64,000 bases of DNA from Acinetobacter boissieri (lineage in GTDB: Bacteria > Pseudomonadota > Gammaproteobacteria > Pseudomonadales > Moraxellaceae): the NCBI RefSeq assembly GCF_900096955.1, contig NZ_FMYL01000001.1, positions 372,001 to 436,000 of the forward strand, read 5' to 3'. Of this stretch, positions 51,900-60,932 are shown piece after piece (positions within the stretch are counted from its first letter, which is position 1; each line of letters starts with the position of its first letter). The translations under genes were made by a program, and so were the position numbers. The notes below the pieces were generated by a model, which made no database searches, had not been told where the DNA came from, and worked only from the letters and a program-made list of their open reading frames with translations.

Positions 51900-54119
51900 T
51901 TACAATAATTTGCTTGAGATAAACGGTAACGGATCAATACGTCCGTTTAATCCACCCATCTTTTCTTTTGTAATACGTACTTCAAAATGTAAATGCGCAC
52001 CTGTTGCAATGTGTTGCATGTTCGACGCATTGCCTGTACAGCCGGTTTGACCGAGTTTTTGCCCTGCTTGCACAGTTTTAGTTGTATCTACATCTATTTT
52101 GGATAAATGCGCATAAAAAAAGTAAATTTGTTCCTGATTACCTACGATCTTTTTTGCATACGCTTGATGCTTAGGCGGTAAATCTGCCACATTGACTTTT
52201 AAAACAATCACTTTGCCATAAGCACCACCGGAGTCCCCAGCCATTAGGATGCTACCACCACAAACCGCAAAAATATCTGTGCCGGGTTCTGCTTCTAAAT
52301 CGATGCCTTGGTGCGCTCGTTTACCGCCATTACGCACCATGCCAAAGGTTGAGCCTTTAACACTGCTTAAAAGTTTAGTTCTTAATTTACACATACTAAC
52401 AGGGTCAAACCAACCATTCTCCCCGCCCACTGCACCACTCGGTTGTGTAGATTGTGGCTGTATGGCTTGCTTTGGTGGCTCGGTAGGCTGACTGTGTGGT
52501 TGAGCCTGCGCTGTGCTTTTGGCTTGTTGTAAAGGCGCAGCCTCACCCACACGTTGGTACTGTGGATTTAACTGTACCAACACCTCTTCACAATCTAAAT
52601 AACTAGAAATAATTTGATTATTTTCATCTTTTGGATAAAATTTATATACATTGATATGCTCATTCACATACCCCATCAGCCATGACTTATAGGCTTTAAT
52701 GGGGTCATTATGGTAACGCTTTAATAGAATATCTCTGCGTTCAGTCACCAACTCTTTCGTTTTTTTATTCTTATATACAAGTTGTGTATTGAGTAATTCG
52801 TACGCTCTTTTTTCAGTCAGATTATCTTTAATAATCGTTTTTGCACCTGCTAACCCTTCATGGTGTAACAGGTAAGCCAATTTTGCCAATGCTTCAGCAT
52901 CTTGTAGTTGACTCACACTAGGTACATCTTTTTGTAGCCCCTTTAAATTGGCACGGGCATACGCCCCTGCAGCATCAATCGACATCTCTGGGTTAAACCT
53001 TAAATCTAAAACCTCTTGTTTTATATGGCTGTTCTTTGAAAAGAACGTTGATAAATCTTTGGGTTTTACATTTGGGTACTTCGCTGCAACATATTGCCCA
53101 ACCAATGCATTGGTATCGGCCGCCATGCCTAACCAGCTCGCGCTTAAAAACTGGGTTAAACCGGCTGCTGTACCCGGAGGCGGTGCTTTGGATTTTGGAT
53201 TCCACTCTCCTCTATCATTTAATTTAGCAGCTTCAGCATTAATTAATGCCGCCAAAGAATGTGGGGTTAAGTTGTGTCGCTTTGCTGCTGCAAAAATATA
53301 GCCTCGGTATTTTTCATTTTCAGGAATAATAATAAAATTACCTTCAGAAAAATGAACCGCAACCACGTGCGTACTGTTGCCCTGATCTGTTCTTTTTTGT
53401 TCATTGACCGGTGACGGCGTTGCTATTTTAGGGGCTTCTAATGGGGGTTTAGGTGGCGGTGCTATTTTAATGGGCGCTTTGGCCACTTCTGGTTTTTTAT
53501 TTGCGTTTGGCTCTATTTTTGCATCTGTTTGTACAGGTGGTGTTTGAGGTGTGGGTGCCTGCGTATTTTTTTGGGCATGGTGGTTATGTTTCGCAAGCTC
53601 ACGCCCAGCTCTACGAATGTGGTTGTTAATTAAACCTATAGACTTATGCTCTACGCCCTCTTTCGGATAGTAACTCCCCTCCACAAGCACTTTTCTAGAG
53701 GTCAGCTTTAGTACTTTATTGCCAATACTCAGTTTTTTATGATTTGCAACAAGGTCAAATTCGCCTGTTAAGTTTTTAAAGTAGACTTTTAAACCTTTTG
53801 AATGGTCTTCAATAAAAATGTCATTGCTGATCCCATCATGTACTTCAATGGTTTCTTGTTTACTATCATATTCAAGTCTTAATATCGCTTTATTAATGGG
53901 GTTAAAGGCCAAATCAAGAAGTTTAATGACCAGTTTCGTTTCATAGGTTGCGATGTCTTTGGGGTGTGCTTTTAAATAAATTTTTTGTCCTAATCTTAAA
54001 TAATGAACCGCATTGCCTTGCAAATGGTTAATCGATGCTAAATCACTGACATGAATATTATAGTGTTTTGCAATGCCCCAAAGCGTATCGCCTTTTTTTA
54101 CCGCATAGAATTCAGTCAT
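51900..54119 (-). CDS. T6SS peptidoglycan-hydrolase effector: LysM, lysozyme-like and M23 domains
   Basis: 739 residues without a signal peptide. The LysM domain covers 3-50 (YAVKKGDTLWGIAKHYNI). A beta domain of about 90 residues may contact the VgrG tail. A Pro/Lys-rich linker spans about 185-250. The lysozyme-like domain, about 260-480, has Glu in LAALINAEAAKLND and GTAAGLTQFLSASWLG. The M23 endopeptidase domain, about 600-739, has HQGIDLEA (HxxxD) and HLHFEV (HxH). It should cut both glycan and peptide bonds of the wall. It overlaps vgrG by 8 bases. Confidence 0.85.
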   Translation of the reverse strand: MTEFYAVKKGDTLWGIAKHYNIHVSDLASINHLQGNAVHYLRLGQKIYLKAHPKDIATYETKLVIKLLDLAFNPINKAILRLEYDSKQETIEVHDGISNDIFIEDHSKGLKVYFKNLTGEFDLVANHKKLSIGNKVLKLTSRKVLVEGSYYPKEGVEHKSIGLINNHIRRAGRELAKHNHHAQKNTQAPTPQTPPVQTDAKIEPNANKKPEVAKAPIKIAPPPKPPLEAPKIATPSPVNEQKRTDQGNSTHVVAVHFSEGNFIIIPENEKYRGYIFAAAKRHNLTPHSLAALINAEAAKLNDRGEWNPKSKAPPPGTAAGLTQFLSASWLGMAADTNALVGQYVAAKYPNVKPKDLSTFFSKNSHIKQEVLDLRFNPEMSIDAAGAYARANLKGLQKDVPSVSQLQDAEALAKLAYLLHHEGLAGAKTIIKDNLTEKRAYELLNTQLVYKNKKTKELVTERRDILLKRYHNDPIKAYKSWLMGYVNEHINVYKFYPKDENNQIISSYLDCEEVLVQLNPQYQRVGEAAPLQQAKSTAQAQPHSQPTEPPKQAIQPQSTQPSGAVGGENGWFDPVSMCKLRTKLLSSVKGSTFGMVRNGGKRAHQGIDLEAEPGTDIFAVCGGSILMAGDSGGAYGKVIVLKVNVADLPPKHQAYAKKIVGNQEQIYFFYAHLSKIDVDTTKTVQAGQKLGQTGCTGNASNMQHIATGAHLHFEVRITKEKMGGLNGRIDPLPFISSKLL

Positions 54120-56997
54120 TTTTATGTCCTTTATTGGCGATCATCTCATCATTTTTTTCTTCAATTTGAGGTGCTTCATGTTCACCAAGTTCAATATTGT
54201 CCTCTTTTATATCTTCAACATACTGCTCTTCACTCTCAAACTCGCTTGCCCAATAATCAAAACCAACTAACGCTTTATACGTTTGCTTTTCATCTAACAC
54301 AGAAAGAGGGGTTGTCCCTGAGGCATCTGTTTTACCTTTCCACATCGGTTCTTTTGTTTTGGTACTGACAATCTCAACTTTGGCATTGGGTTGTGCACGT
54401 CCCATTAAGTCTGAAAATAAGAAGTTAATGGCATGTGGTCCTTGTTTTGGCAATTCAGGAATTTGTGTATCTACTTTTTCGCTTGGCTTAAAATCATGTT
54501 GTATGGCGTGATACCTCATCACTTGTGCGCTTTTAAGAGTAATGCCATTGGGGGAAATTGAAACTTCTGAACCACCTGATTTTAATGAGATGCCCTTAGG
54601 ACTTATGAGCTCTAAAATATCTTCCGTAGAAATCATCTTGATCATTTTTCTGGCAATCAGCTCAAGCATGCCATCTTGCGCATGAATATCAATGTTGCCT
54701 TTCGCCGCTTTTGCACTGATACCCTGTGCACAGGCAAACATACTGATTTTATTTTGGGCCTGTGCAATCAAATTATTTTGCGTACTCATATTGATGCTGT
54801 CGCCAGCAGTTTGGCTAATTTGGGTATCGGCACACAGATGTATATCTTGTGCTGTGCTGAGTCTAATACCGTCAGGGGAACTCAAAACCAGTAGGGCTTT
54901 ATTAAATTTTGCAACGTCTTTTTCGAGCTGATCTGCAAATGCTTTTAATTGGTCAATCGTTTCAATTTCATCAGTTTCCTGTTTTTTTGCAGTTGAGCTC
55001 AGTTCCTGACTGCGTTCTTTACTCTGATGAATTTGGTGTTTAACCACTTGCGCATCTAGATGATCGCCCATGGCTTGTGGTTGTTTATAGGTGGAAATTA
55101 AAAGCCCTTCTCCTGCGCGTACAGCCCCCCAGTGATCGGTTCTGAGTTCAAATCCTTCGCCACGATCTTTACTCTTCGCTTTCTGTTTAGGGTCACTCAA
55201 TTTTCCAAGGTTGAGTTGGCTTACCCCGTGACTACTTTGAAGCTGTGCGCTCACTTGTCCATGTGTATCATCAAAACGAAGTTGGTTATAGCCCGAGCCG
55301 TTAATCTCTTGTGATCGTATACCACTCAGACTTTTAGTGTCTGGAAGTTGTCCTGTCTGATCAAATTGAGTCGGTGTACGGTGTGCTTCATGCAGTCGTC
55401 CTGTCACAAATGGACGGTCAATATTGCCATCAAAGAAGTCAATCACCACCATTTCACCAACACGAGGTAAAAATCTTGCACCATAGCCCTCGCCTGCCCA
55501 AGGGGTAAGCACATCTACCCATGCAGAGTCGGTATCATTCTGATTACTTCCTGCACCACTGTCATGGCCGTTGTCCTCGGCACGACTAAATAGAAAACGA
55601 ACTTTAATCCGACCCCATTCATCAACATGAATCTCTTCACCTTCAATGCCCACAACTTGAGCACGTTGCACATGCACTGTCGGTTTGTGCTGTTCTGGGT
55701 GATATTCTGGAACAACGGTAATCTCACGTCTGATGAGTGTTAAAGTATTGCCTTGGCGCTGCTCATCTTCTTTTATATTTTTATTGTGCCAACGACTCGA
55801 TGTAAGCAGTTCTTTTGCTTGATTTTGAATATCTTTGGGTAGGTTATTTTGGTTATAAAAGTGTTTACTTAAAATCAAGAACTCTTGCGCTGAATCTCTG
55901 TGTAAGTCTATTTCAGTATGATTATTCAGCTTAAACCAATAGCCCACCTGTGCATCTCGTACAGTGCTATGTGCAGTAAAGTATTTTGACTTTAATCTGT
56001 TCTGGTCAGATAAATGACTATTTAATGTATCTACTTGTTGATGGCTTGCTGGTGTTACTCCATCTTCTTGCTTTAAGTCACCGACCCATGCTGGGCTAAT
56101 CTGCCAAGCATCTTCTAAACTTAATGTAGCATTGTCATATTGACCACTTTGTTCATCTAAAGATAAAACAGATCCTGCCCCATCTTCTTGTTCTAAATGT
56201 TGAGGCTGCCATCTTTGCACATGCACACTACTGGGTTGAAGCTGACGGCATGCAGTGAAACTGGTGATGGTATCCAATGTTTCTGTCGCATCGCTACGAT
56301 GAAAACGAATTATTTTACGATCTAAGGATTTAAACCGGGGATTGGCATCAATTAAGCGTAGAACCTGCGCTTGGATGGGGTCTTTGTTATGTAATACAAA
56401 GGTTTGGCTTTCATCAATCAACCAGTTAATCGCTTCACTACGCCACAAACGGGTCAGAAACTCGTACTCTGTTTCTACCGATGTTTGCATGGTAAATGGG
56501 CGAACATCATAGGTTTTTCTCAAAACACTGAGATCAAGCATTAAACTCGATGCAAAGAGCGGGCTCTTGTCTTGCCATTCTTTAAAAAGGATCTGTGTAA
56601 TATCTAGCACAGATTTATTCATAAATACGCGACTATTGCGACGCTTATGCCACAGGGAAGTCGCATCTTGTAGTTTTAGTTTGTAGACACTCAGTGAGCC
56701 ATCATGTTGTCCTTGTGAGGCTTCAACAACAATTCCTGTGGTTCTAAAGAGTTGACCTAAATCTGTAATTTGATCAACTGCAACACGACATCCAATAAAG
56801 TCTTTTAATGCAATTGCAGGATTGATAGATAAACAAATCAGTTCACAACTCAGGCCTTTATTAATTTCATGGTGGCCATCGATACGTTGTATAAAAAGCT
56901 GTGGATTTAAAATTGGACTAGAAAATTGAGCATGAATGGCTCTTTTTTGAAAACCAAACCCTATTTTTTCTAAGAAATTATCAACTTCAAATATCAT
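54112..56997 (-). CDS. vgrG: T6SS spike protein VgrG (TssI) with C-terminal extension
   Basis: 961 residues from the ATG at 56997. It has the gp27-like head (HAQFSSPILNPQLFIQRIDGHHEINKGLSCELICLS), the gp5 OB-fold (GRIKVRFLFSRAEDNG; WAGEGYGARFLPRVGEMVVIDFFDGNIDRPFVTGRLH), and a DUF2345 beta-helix (LSSPDGIRLSTAQDIHLCAD). The tail from about 845 on is a transthyretin-like domain (NAKVEIVSTKTKEPMWKGKTDASG) plus an acidic end, which probably loads the effector. No core tss genes lie in the window, so this is an orphan vgrG island. Confidence 0.92.
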   Translation of the reverse strand: MIFEVDNFLEKIGFGFQKRAIHAQFSSPILNPQLFIQRIDGHHEINKGLSCELICLSINPAIALKDFIGCRVAVDQITDLGQLFRTTGIVVEASQGQHDGSLSVYKLKLQDATSLWHKRRNSRVFMNKSVLDITQILFKEWQDKSPLFASSLMLDLSVLRKTYDVRPFTMQTSVETEYEFLTRLWRSEAINWLIDESQTFVLHNKDPIQAQVLRLIDANPRFKSLDRKIIRFHRSDATETLDTITSFTACRQLQPSSVHVQRWQPQHLEQEDGAGSVLSLDEQSGQYDNATLSLEDAWQISPAWVGDLKQEDGVTPASHQQVDTLNSHLSDQNRLKSKYFTAHSTVRDAQVGYWFKLNNHTEIDLHRDSAQEFLILSKHFYNQNNLPKDIQNQAKELLTSSRWHNKNIKEDEQRQGNTLTLIRREITVVPEYHPEQHKPTVHVQRAQVVGIEGEEIHVDEWGRIKVRFLFSRAEDNGHDSGAGSNQNDTDSAWVDVLTPWAGEGYGARFLPRVGEMVVIDFFDGNIDRPFVTGRLHEAHRTPTQFDQTGQLPDTKSLSGIRSQEINGSGYNQLRFDDTHGQVSAQLQSSHGVSQLNLGKLSDPKQKAKSKDRGEGFELRTDHWGAVRAGEGLLISTYKQPQAMGDHLDAQVVKHQIHQSKERSQELSSTAKKQETDEIETIDQLKAFADQLEKDVAKFNKALLVLSSPDGIRLSTAQDIHLCADTQISQTAGDSINMSTQNNLIAQAQNKISMFACAQGISAKAAKGNIDIHAQDGMLELIARKMIKMISTEDILELISPKGISLKSGGSEVSISPNGITLKSAQVMRYHAIQHDFKPSEKVDTQIPELPKQGPHAINFLFSDLMGRAQPNAKVEIVSTKTKEPMWKGKTDASGTTPLSVLDEKQTYKALVGFDYWASEFESEEQYVEDIKEDNIELGEHEAPQIEEKNDEMIANKGHKND

Positions 56998-57404
56998 GTC
57001 TAATATTAAGTAAAACAAAAAACATATTATACATATTTTTGTTAATTGGTTTGCACTTTTATATATTTTTAGATAATTAAATCAATAAAATTTAAAAAAT
57101 CAAAACTAGATATTTAAACCATAAATAGTGAGGGTATAGAATCAAAAAAAGCGAATAAGCCTTTAGAAGAAATAAACTTTTGTCGATGAGTAATAAACCA
57201 ACGTTAAAGCAGTTAGGAAACATTTTAAAGCTTACGTATCTAGTACTCGCACAAGTATCTTTTGATACTATTTTATCGACTTAGTCTTATTGGGGTAAAG
57301 AATTGCTACAACTATAAAATGACCAATTTTTTAGTCTGTAAGGGTGAAATGCTCATGCTTGATGATGCAAATCATAAGGCCAATGAAAAAAGGTATATTA
57401 TTAA

Positions 57405-57539
57405 ATGAGGGCGTAAAAACATGCCTAAATTAATATCAAAACAACATATGGTTTTTATCATGAATTGATAGTATCTCAATTTAGTTCTTATAGTTTTTTA
57501 TATTAGCAAAAAGTACATACAAGTAAAAATTACAGAACA
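57405..57539. repeat. Repeat copy B: ycgN 5' remnant
   Basis: On the minus strand it keeps the first codons of ycgN (M-F-L-R-P against M-S-L-R-P) and about 120 bases of the upstream DNA, ending in GTAAAAATTACAGA like copy A. The coding part is lost after codon 5. It separates the vgrG island from the secreted-protein pair. Confidence 0.65.
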
Positions 57540-57867
57540 AACATAGATAAGCCCTTAGTATTTTTAACTGCATGAATAATTAGATGATTTCACGATAGCA
57601 GCATTATCAATTTTAAAAGGTTTCAGTAGGCAGGTTCATTGAACTTCAATACGTTCTTTCTAATTTAAAATTGTATTTTTATCCCAAGCCCCGTGGCTAC
57701 TATACCGCTCGTATAGAACATCCTTGCTTAAACTTAACTACAAAAATTTTGAATAACTTATTCTCAAATTGTATTTTTAATGATTTGATAGGGGTCTTAA
57801 GCTGTCTCATGATAATTAAAAAGAAAATTTGTGTTTATTATTTTTCCAAAATTAAATTTAATATTTT

Positions 57868-57901
57868 AAAACCTTCTAATATTAATCTATTAGAAGGTTT
57901 T
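57868..57901 (-). terminator. Terminator of the secreted-protein operon
   Basis: A 14-bp perfect stem (AAAACCTTCTAATA with its complement) and a 6-base loop, 23 bases past the stop at 57925. The flanking T runs are short but present. Confidence 0.75.
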
Positions 57902-57924
57902 AAATCAGCTTTTAAAAACAAATA

Positions 57925-58533
57925 TTATTTATATACATGGTAAGTTGCATAAGTATTTACTACAGCATTAGTGGACCAACTTGTTGCAATACGATTTGAA
58001 TCCCAGTTATACATACTTGTTCGATTTGGACGAACACTTGGTGCCCATTTGCTTTCACCATTACATTGCCCGCCATCATTTACCCAAACACCTTTGTATA
58101 CCCCCTTCATCCAACGACGTGTCACAACCTGAATCGGTTCTGCAGAATAACCTGGCTGTAAAGTAACATTCCAACCAAATGTTGTGGTCAAACTTTTATT
58201 CCTAGTATAACTACCATTAATACTAGCAGGCATATACTTTCCAATTACAGGAATTTTATCAAAATTAAGAGTTCCGCCTACAGCCCAACTATAGCCTGTT
58301 GTTTGAGCTTGACTCCATTGATACATACAGCTCTGTGTACCAGTAGATGGGCATTTAAATGCTTGACCACGCCAAATCCAGTCATCCCAAGTATTACGAG
58401 CTTGTTGTTGTATAATTCTTTGTGACCCATCGTCTATTAATAGTGGTTCATTATTTGGATATTTACATTCATCAGCAAAAATGTGTGTAGAAGTGATTGC
58501 TAAAACAGATAATACAATATGTTTAATCTTCAT
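57925..58533 (-). CDS. Secreted beta-rich protein, function unknown
   Basis: 202 residues from the ATG at 58533 (AAGGA upstream). Signal peptide MKIKHIVLSVLAITSTHIFA. The mature protein is rich in Trp, Tyr, Ser and Gly (YSWAVGGTLNFDKIPVIGKYM; TTTFGWNVTLQPGYSAEPIQVVTRRW), with a pattern of alternating polar/hydrophobic strands reminiscent of secreted beta proteins and some pore formers. Four Cys (DECKYP, FKCPS, QSCMYQ, GQCNGE) may form disulfides. No confident family. It follows the 58547 gene by 13 bases. Confidence 0.7.
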   Translation of the reverse strand: MKIKHIVLSVLAITSTHIFADECKYPNNEPLLIDDGSQRIIQQQARNTWDDWIWRGQAFKCPSTGTQSCMYQWSQAQTTGYSWAVGGTLNFDKIPVIGKYMPASINGSYTRNKSLTTTFGWNVTLQPGYSAEPIQVVTRRWMKGVYKGVWVNDGGQCNGESKWAPSVRPNRTSMYNWDSNRIATSWSTNAVVNTYATYHVYK

Positions 58534-58546
58534 TTTTATTTCCTTA

Positions 58547-59062
58547 TTATAGACCGAACACATTATTAACTGTATTGGATACTCGAGTAGTCCCATCATC
58601 CGTACTTGTCTTAGAACTACTGTAGGCACTTGAGACTGGAGTTACATCATAGCCACCTGAACTATCCGTACTTTTTTTAATCATAATTGCTTCTGCATTT
58701 ACTGAAAATCCGGCAATTTTTTGTGCTACAGCCTGTGCTGTGCCCATCTGAGCTTTTGCATCAATAATAATTGTAATACCTTGTTCTAAAGCACTTTTAA
58801 TTTGTGAAATTTGAGCATTAGATAATGCAGTGCTACTGTCTACAATAATTGTATTATACCCTTGAGAATTTACTGTAAAAACTTGACTGAGTTGATTAAA
58901 TACAAAACCAGACTTTCCATTGATTGGATAAATTATTTTTTGTGCTGGTTTCCCATCATAATTAACCAAATCTTCTGCAAAAGTTGTAGTACTCCCCAAT
59001 AAAAAAGCTGAAACTAAAATGAGTGTTATTTTGCTCTTCTTTAACAATTTAGTATTCTCCAT
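58547..59062 (-). CDS. Secreted protein, partner of the 57925 product, function unknown
   Basis: 171 residues with a signal peptide (ending TTTFA). One small alpha/beta domain (QGYNTIIVDSSTALSNAQISQIKSALEQGITIIIDAKAQMGTAQAVAQKIAGF) and a Ser/Thr/Asp-rich tail (YSSSKTSTDDGTTRVSN). No Cys in the mature part. It is first in a two-gene operon. I recognise no family. Confidence 0.68.
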   Translation of the reverse strand: MENTKLLKKSKITLILVSAFLLGSTTTFAEDLVNYDGKPAQKIIYPINGKSGFVFNQLSQVFTVNSQGYNTIIVDSSTALSNAQISQIKSALEQGITIIIDAKAQMGTAQAVAQKIAGFSVNAEAIMIKKSTDSSGGYDVTPVSSAYSSSKTSTDDGTTRVSNTVNNVFGL

Positions 59063-59578
59063 AATAATTAAGTTTTAGATAAGAGTTTGAAAAATAATCT
59101 CTTTCTAAATTAATAATATGTTATTTTTTTTGAAAAAAAATTAACAACAACCGCCATAAATATTAATTTATTCTTAAAAAAATTAAATATAAAAATAATT
59201 ATTTGTATTTTAATCTTATACTTTTATTGTGTAATTGTATTTTTATATCATTATTTATCAAACACTAAGATATTTAAAAAAAAACAAATAGTATTAAGAA
59301 TCATTATACTTATAAAATATTTAAATTATATTAAATGATATTTTAATATCTTTAGAAAATATATTTAGAGTTGTCAAAAGATTACATTTTTCTATAAATG
59401 CACTATTATAGTACAAAAAATACCAATAAAGCAAAACATTATACATATAATAAAATTTATGTGAAACAATTAACATAAATAACATTATTTAATAAGAAAT
59501 TATTATATAAATCGATAAAAATACTCATAATTCTTATAAAGTTTATTAATTAAACAAGAAAGAACAATATCTACTTCT

Positions 59579-59742
59579 TAAGCATATTTGTATTTGGATA
59601 AATATCATTAGGTATTAATATTTCATATGTATCAAATTTTGATAGAAAATAACTCGTAATTTGATGGGCAATTTCAAAAGATATTTTTCTTTGAATTGGA
59701 CATGATGATGTAAGACATAAAGGTAATGAGAAAAAATTTTAA
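59579..59742 (-). pseudogene. Possible C-terminal gene fragment
   Basis: An open frame without a start codon, bounded upstream by a stop, ends TNMLKK at a TAG. It reads like real protein (LPLCLTSSCPIQRKISFEIAH, then YEILIPNDIYPNTN). A weak echo of its first part exists at 57361-57395 beside copy B. It may be the tail of an older gene lost by recombination. Weak evidence. Confidence 0.3.
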
Positions 59743-59859
59743 GGATACTGAAAGAGATTTATTATTCAACAAAGATGGGATCAATATTTTTAGATATCAA
59801 TTTATTTATACCAAATACATCACAAATTTTTCATGATATTTATTCAGCCCCAAAAGCAT

Positions 59860-60000
59860 GCATCTAATGGGTATTTTGGTCAGAACTGAGAGCGCAAAAC
59901 ATACACAAAATAATATCAAAACAACATGTAGTTTTCATCATAAATTGATCATCTAAATCAGGTCTCAATTTAATCCTTACAATTTTTTACATCAAGAAAA
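59860..60000. repeat. Repeat copy C: ycgN 5' remnant
   Basis: On the minus strand codons 3-15 of ycgN survive as LRSQF-stop-PKYPLDA against LRPQFWQKYPLDA in the intact gene; the Trp codon is now TGA. The upstream DNA also matches copies A and B (AATATCAAAACAACATG, CATAAATTGATC, ATCCTTACAATTTTTTACATCAA). It ends near 60000. Confidence 0.7.
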
Positions 60001-60119
60001 CATCACCTACAACGTACTTCATTTTTTTCAGTTATGATTTGATCAAAGCGAGTCTTTATATAGAGCACCTAACTCGATTATTTGAGCACATTATACTTCA
60101 CATTATCATAGGCAAAAAA

Positions 60120-60860
60120 ATGCAAAACATTATTACTCGAGAGATTCAATATACTGCACACGATGGTAAAACACTGATTGGTTTTTTTGCAGCACCAGAA
60201 ATGACACAAGCACTGCCGGGCCTCATTCTTGGACCCGAATGGTGGGGACTTGATGACTATATGATCAATCGTGCAAAGCAATTTGCTGCACAAGGTTATG
60301 CCTGTTTAGCTATAGATATGTACGGTAACCAAGCATCGACTGAGTCAGCGACAGAAGCCAGTGCGTATATGAATGAAGTGTTTGAAAAACCCAATACTTT
60401 AATTGATCGTGCACAGGCTGCTTTAGCTACTCTTGCAGCCCAACCTGAAGTTGACCCTAAAAAACTTGCAGCGATTGGTTTTTGCTTTGGTGGAAAAGTT
60501 GCTTTAGAACTTGCTCGAATTGGTGCACCACTTGAAGTGATTGCCTCTTTTCACGGTACGCTTAAAACAGAAAATCCTGCTCAAGCTGGCTTGATTAAAG
60601 GAGATGTTTTAGTATGCCATGGTATAGATGATAGTATGATTCCTGCTGAAGATGTTGATACAATTGAGCAAGAGTTAAAAGGTGCTGACGTTGATTATCA
60701 AATTTTACGTTTAGAGGGTGCAAAACATGGTTTTACTAACCCTAAATCAGACGAGCGCCATGTCAAAACAGGCGTAGATCTAGCCTATAATGCAATAGCC
60801 GAACAACAAAGCCTTGATGTACTCATGCAACTGCTTAAAAAACGTTTTGACTCAGAATAA
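60120..60860 (+). CDS. Dienelactone hydrolase family protein
   Basis: 246 residues from the ATG at 60120 (AGG 7 bases upstream); longer starts add a non-conserved leader. The catalytic triad is Cys in AIGFCFGGKVALEL, Asp in CHGIDDSMIPAED, His in GAKHGFTNP; Glu in GPEWWGLDDY is the DLH regulatory Glu. No aromatic pathway genes are near, so the substrate is unknown. Confidence 0.87.
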   Translation: MQNIITREIQYTAHDGKTLIGFFAAPEMTQALPGLILGPEWWGLDDYMINRAKQFAAQGYACLAIDMYGNQASTESATEASAYMNEVFEKPNTLIDRAQAALATLAAQPEVDPKKLAAIGFCFGGKVALELARIGAPLEVIASFHGTLKTENPAQAGLIKGDVLVCHGIDDSMIPAEDVDTIEQELKGADVDYQILRLEGAKHGFTNPKSDERHVKTGVDLAYNAIAEQQSLDVLMQLLKKRFDSE

Positions 60861-60879
60861 ACCATATATTTATATAAAT

Positions 60880-60914
60880 AAGAACAGGTTAAAATGATTT
60901 TAACCTGTTCTTTT
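60880..60914. terminator. Bidirectional terminator between hydrolase and TonB receptor genes
   Basis: A 16-bp stem (AAGAACAGGTTAAAAT against ATTTTAACCTGTTCTT) with T runs on both strands, between convergent genes. Confidence 0.9.
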
Positions 60915-60932
60915 ACAGCTCAATCGCACGAA

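Larger units (their letters stand above)
56998..57924. other. AT-rich gene-free region with repeat copy B
   Basis: 927 bases. A 32-codon ORF at 57187-57285 (MSNKPTLKQLG...) has no ribosome site and is not called. Repeat copy B is at 57405-57539. Near 57361-57395 is a stretch similar to 59700-59735 upstream of copy C. The right end has the terminator of the secreted-protein operon. No promoter for vgrG is obvious. Confidence 0.5.
59063..60119. other. Very AT-rich gene-free region with decayed sequences
   Basis: 1057 bases, visibly the most AT-rich part of the window (59080-59560). No intact gene. It contains a possible C-terminal gene fragment on the minus strand at 59579-59742 and repeat copy C at 59860-60000. 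The right end carries the promoter of the hydrolase at 60120. Confidence 0.5.

Noticed and set aside
57187..57285. 32-codon plus-strand ORF beginning MSNKPTLKQLG
   Set aside because: No ribosome-binding site and no recognisable family; chance is likely at this length.
57671..57943. 90-codon plus-strand ORF
   Set aside because: It crosses the terminator of the secreted-protein operon and the end of its coding sequence; no ribosome site; Lys/Asn/Ile-rich as expected of random AT-rich DNA.
57361..59735. Possible insertion sequence or transposon in the 57-60 kb region
   Set aside because: No transposase, no terminal inverted repeats and no target-site duplication could be found; the repeats present derive from ycgN.
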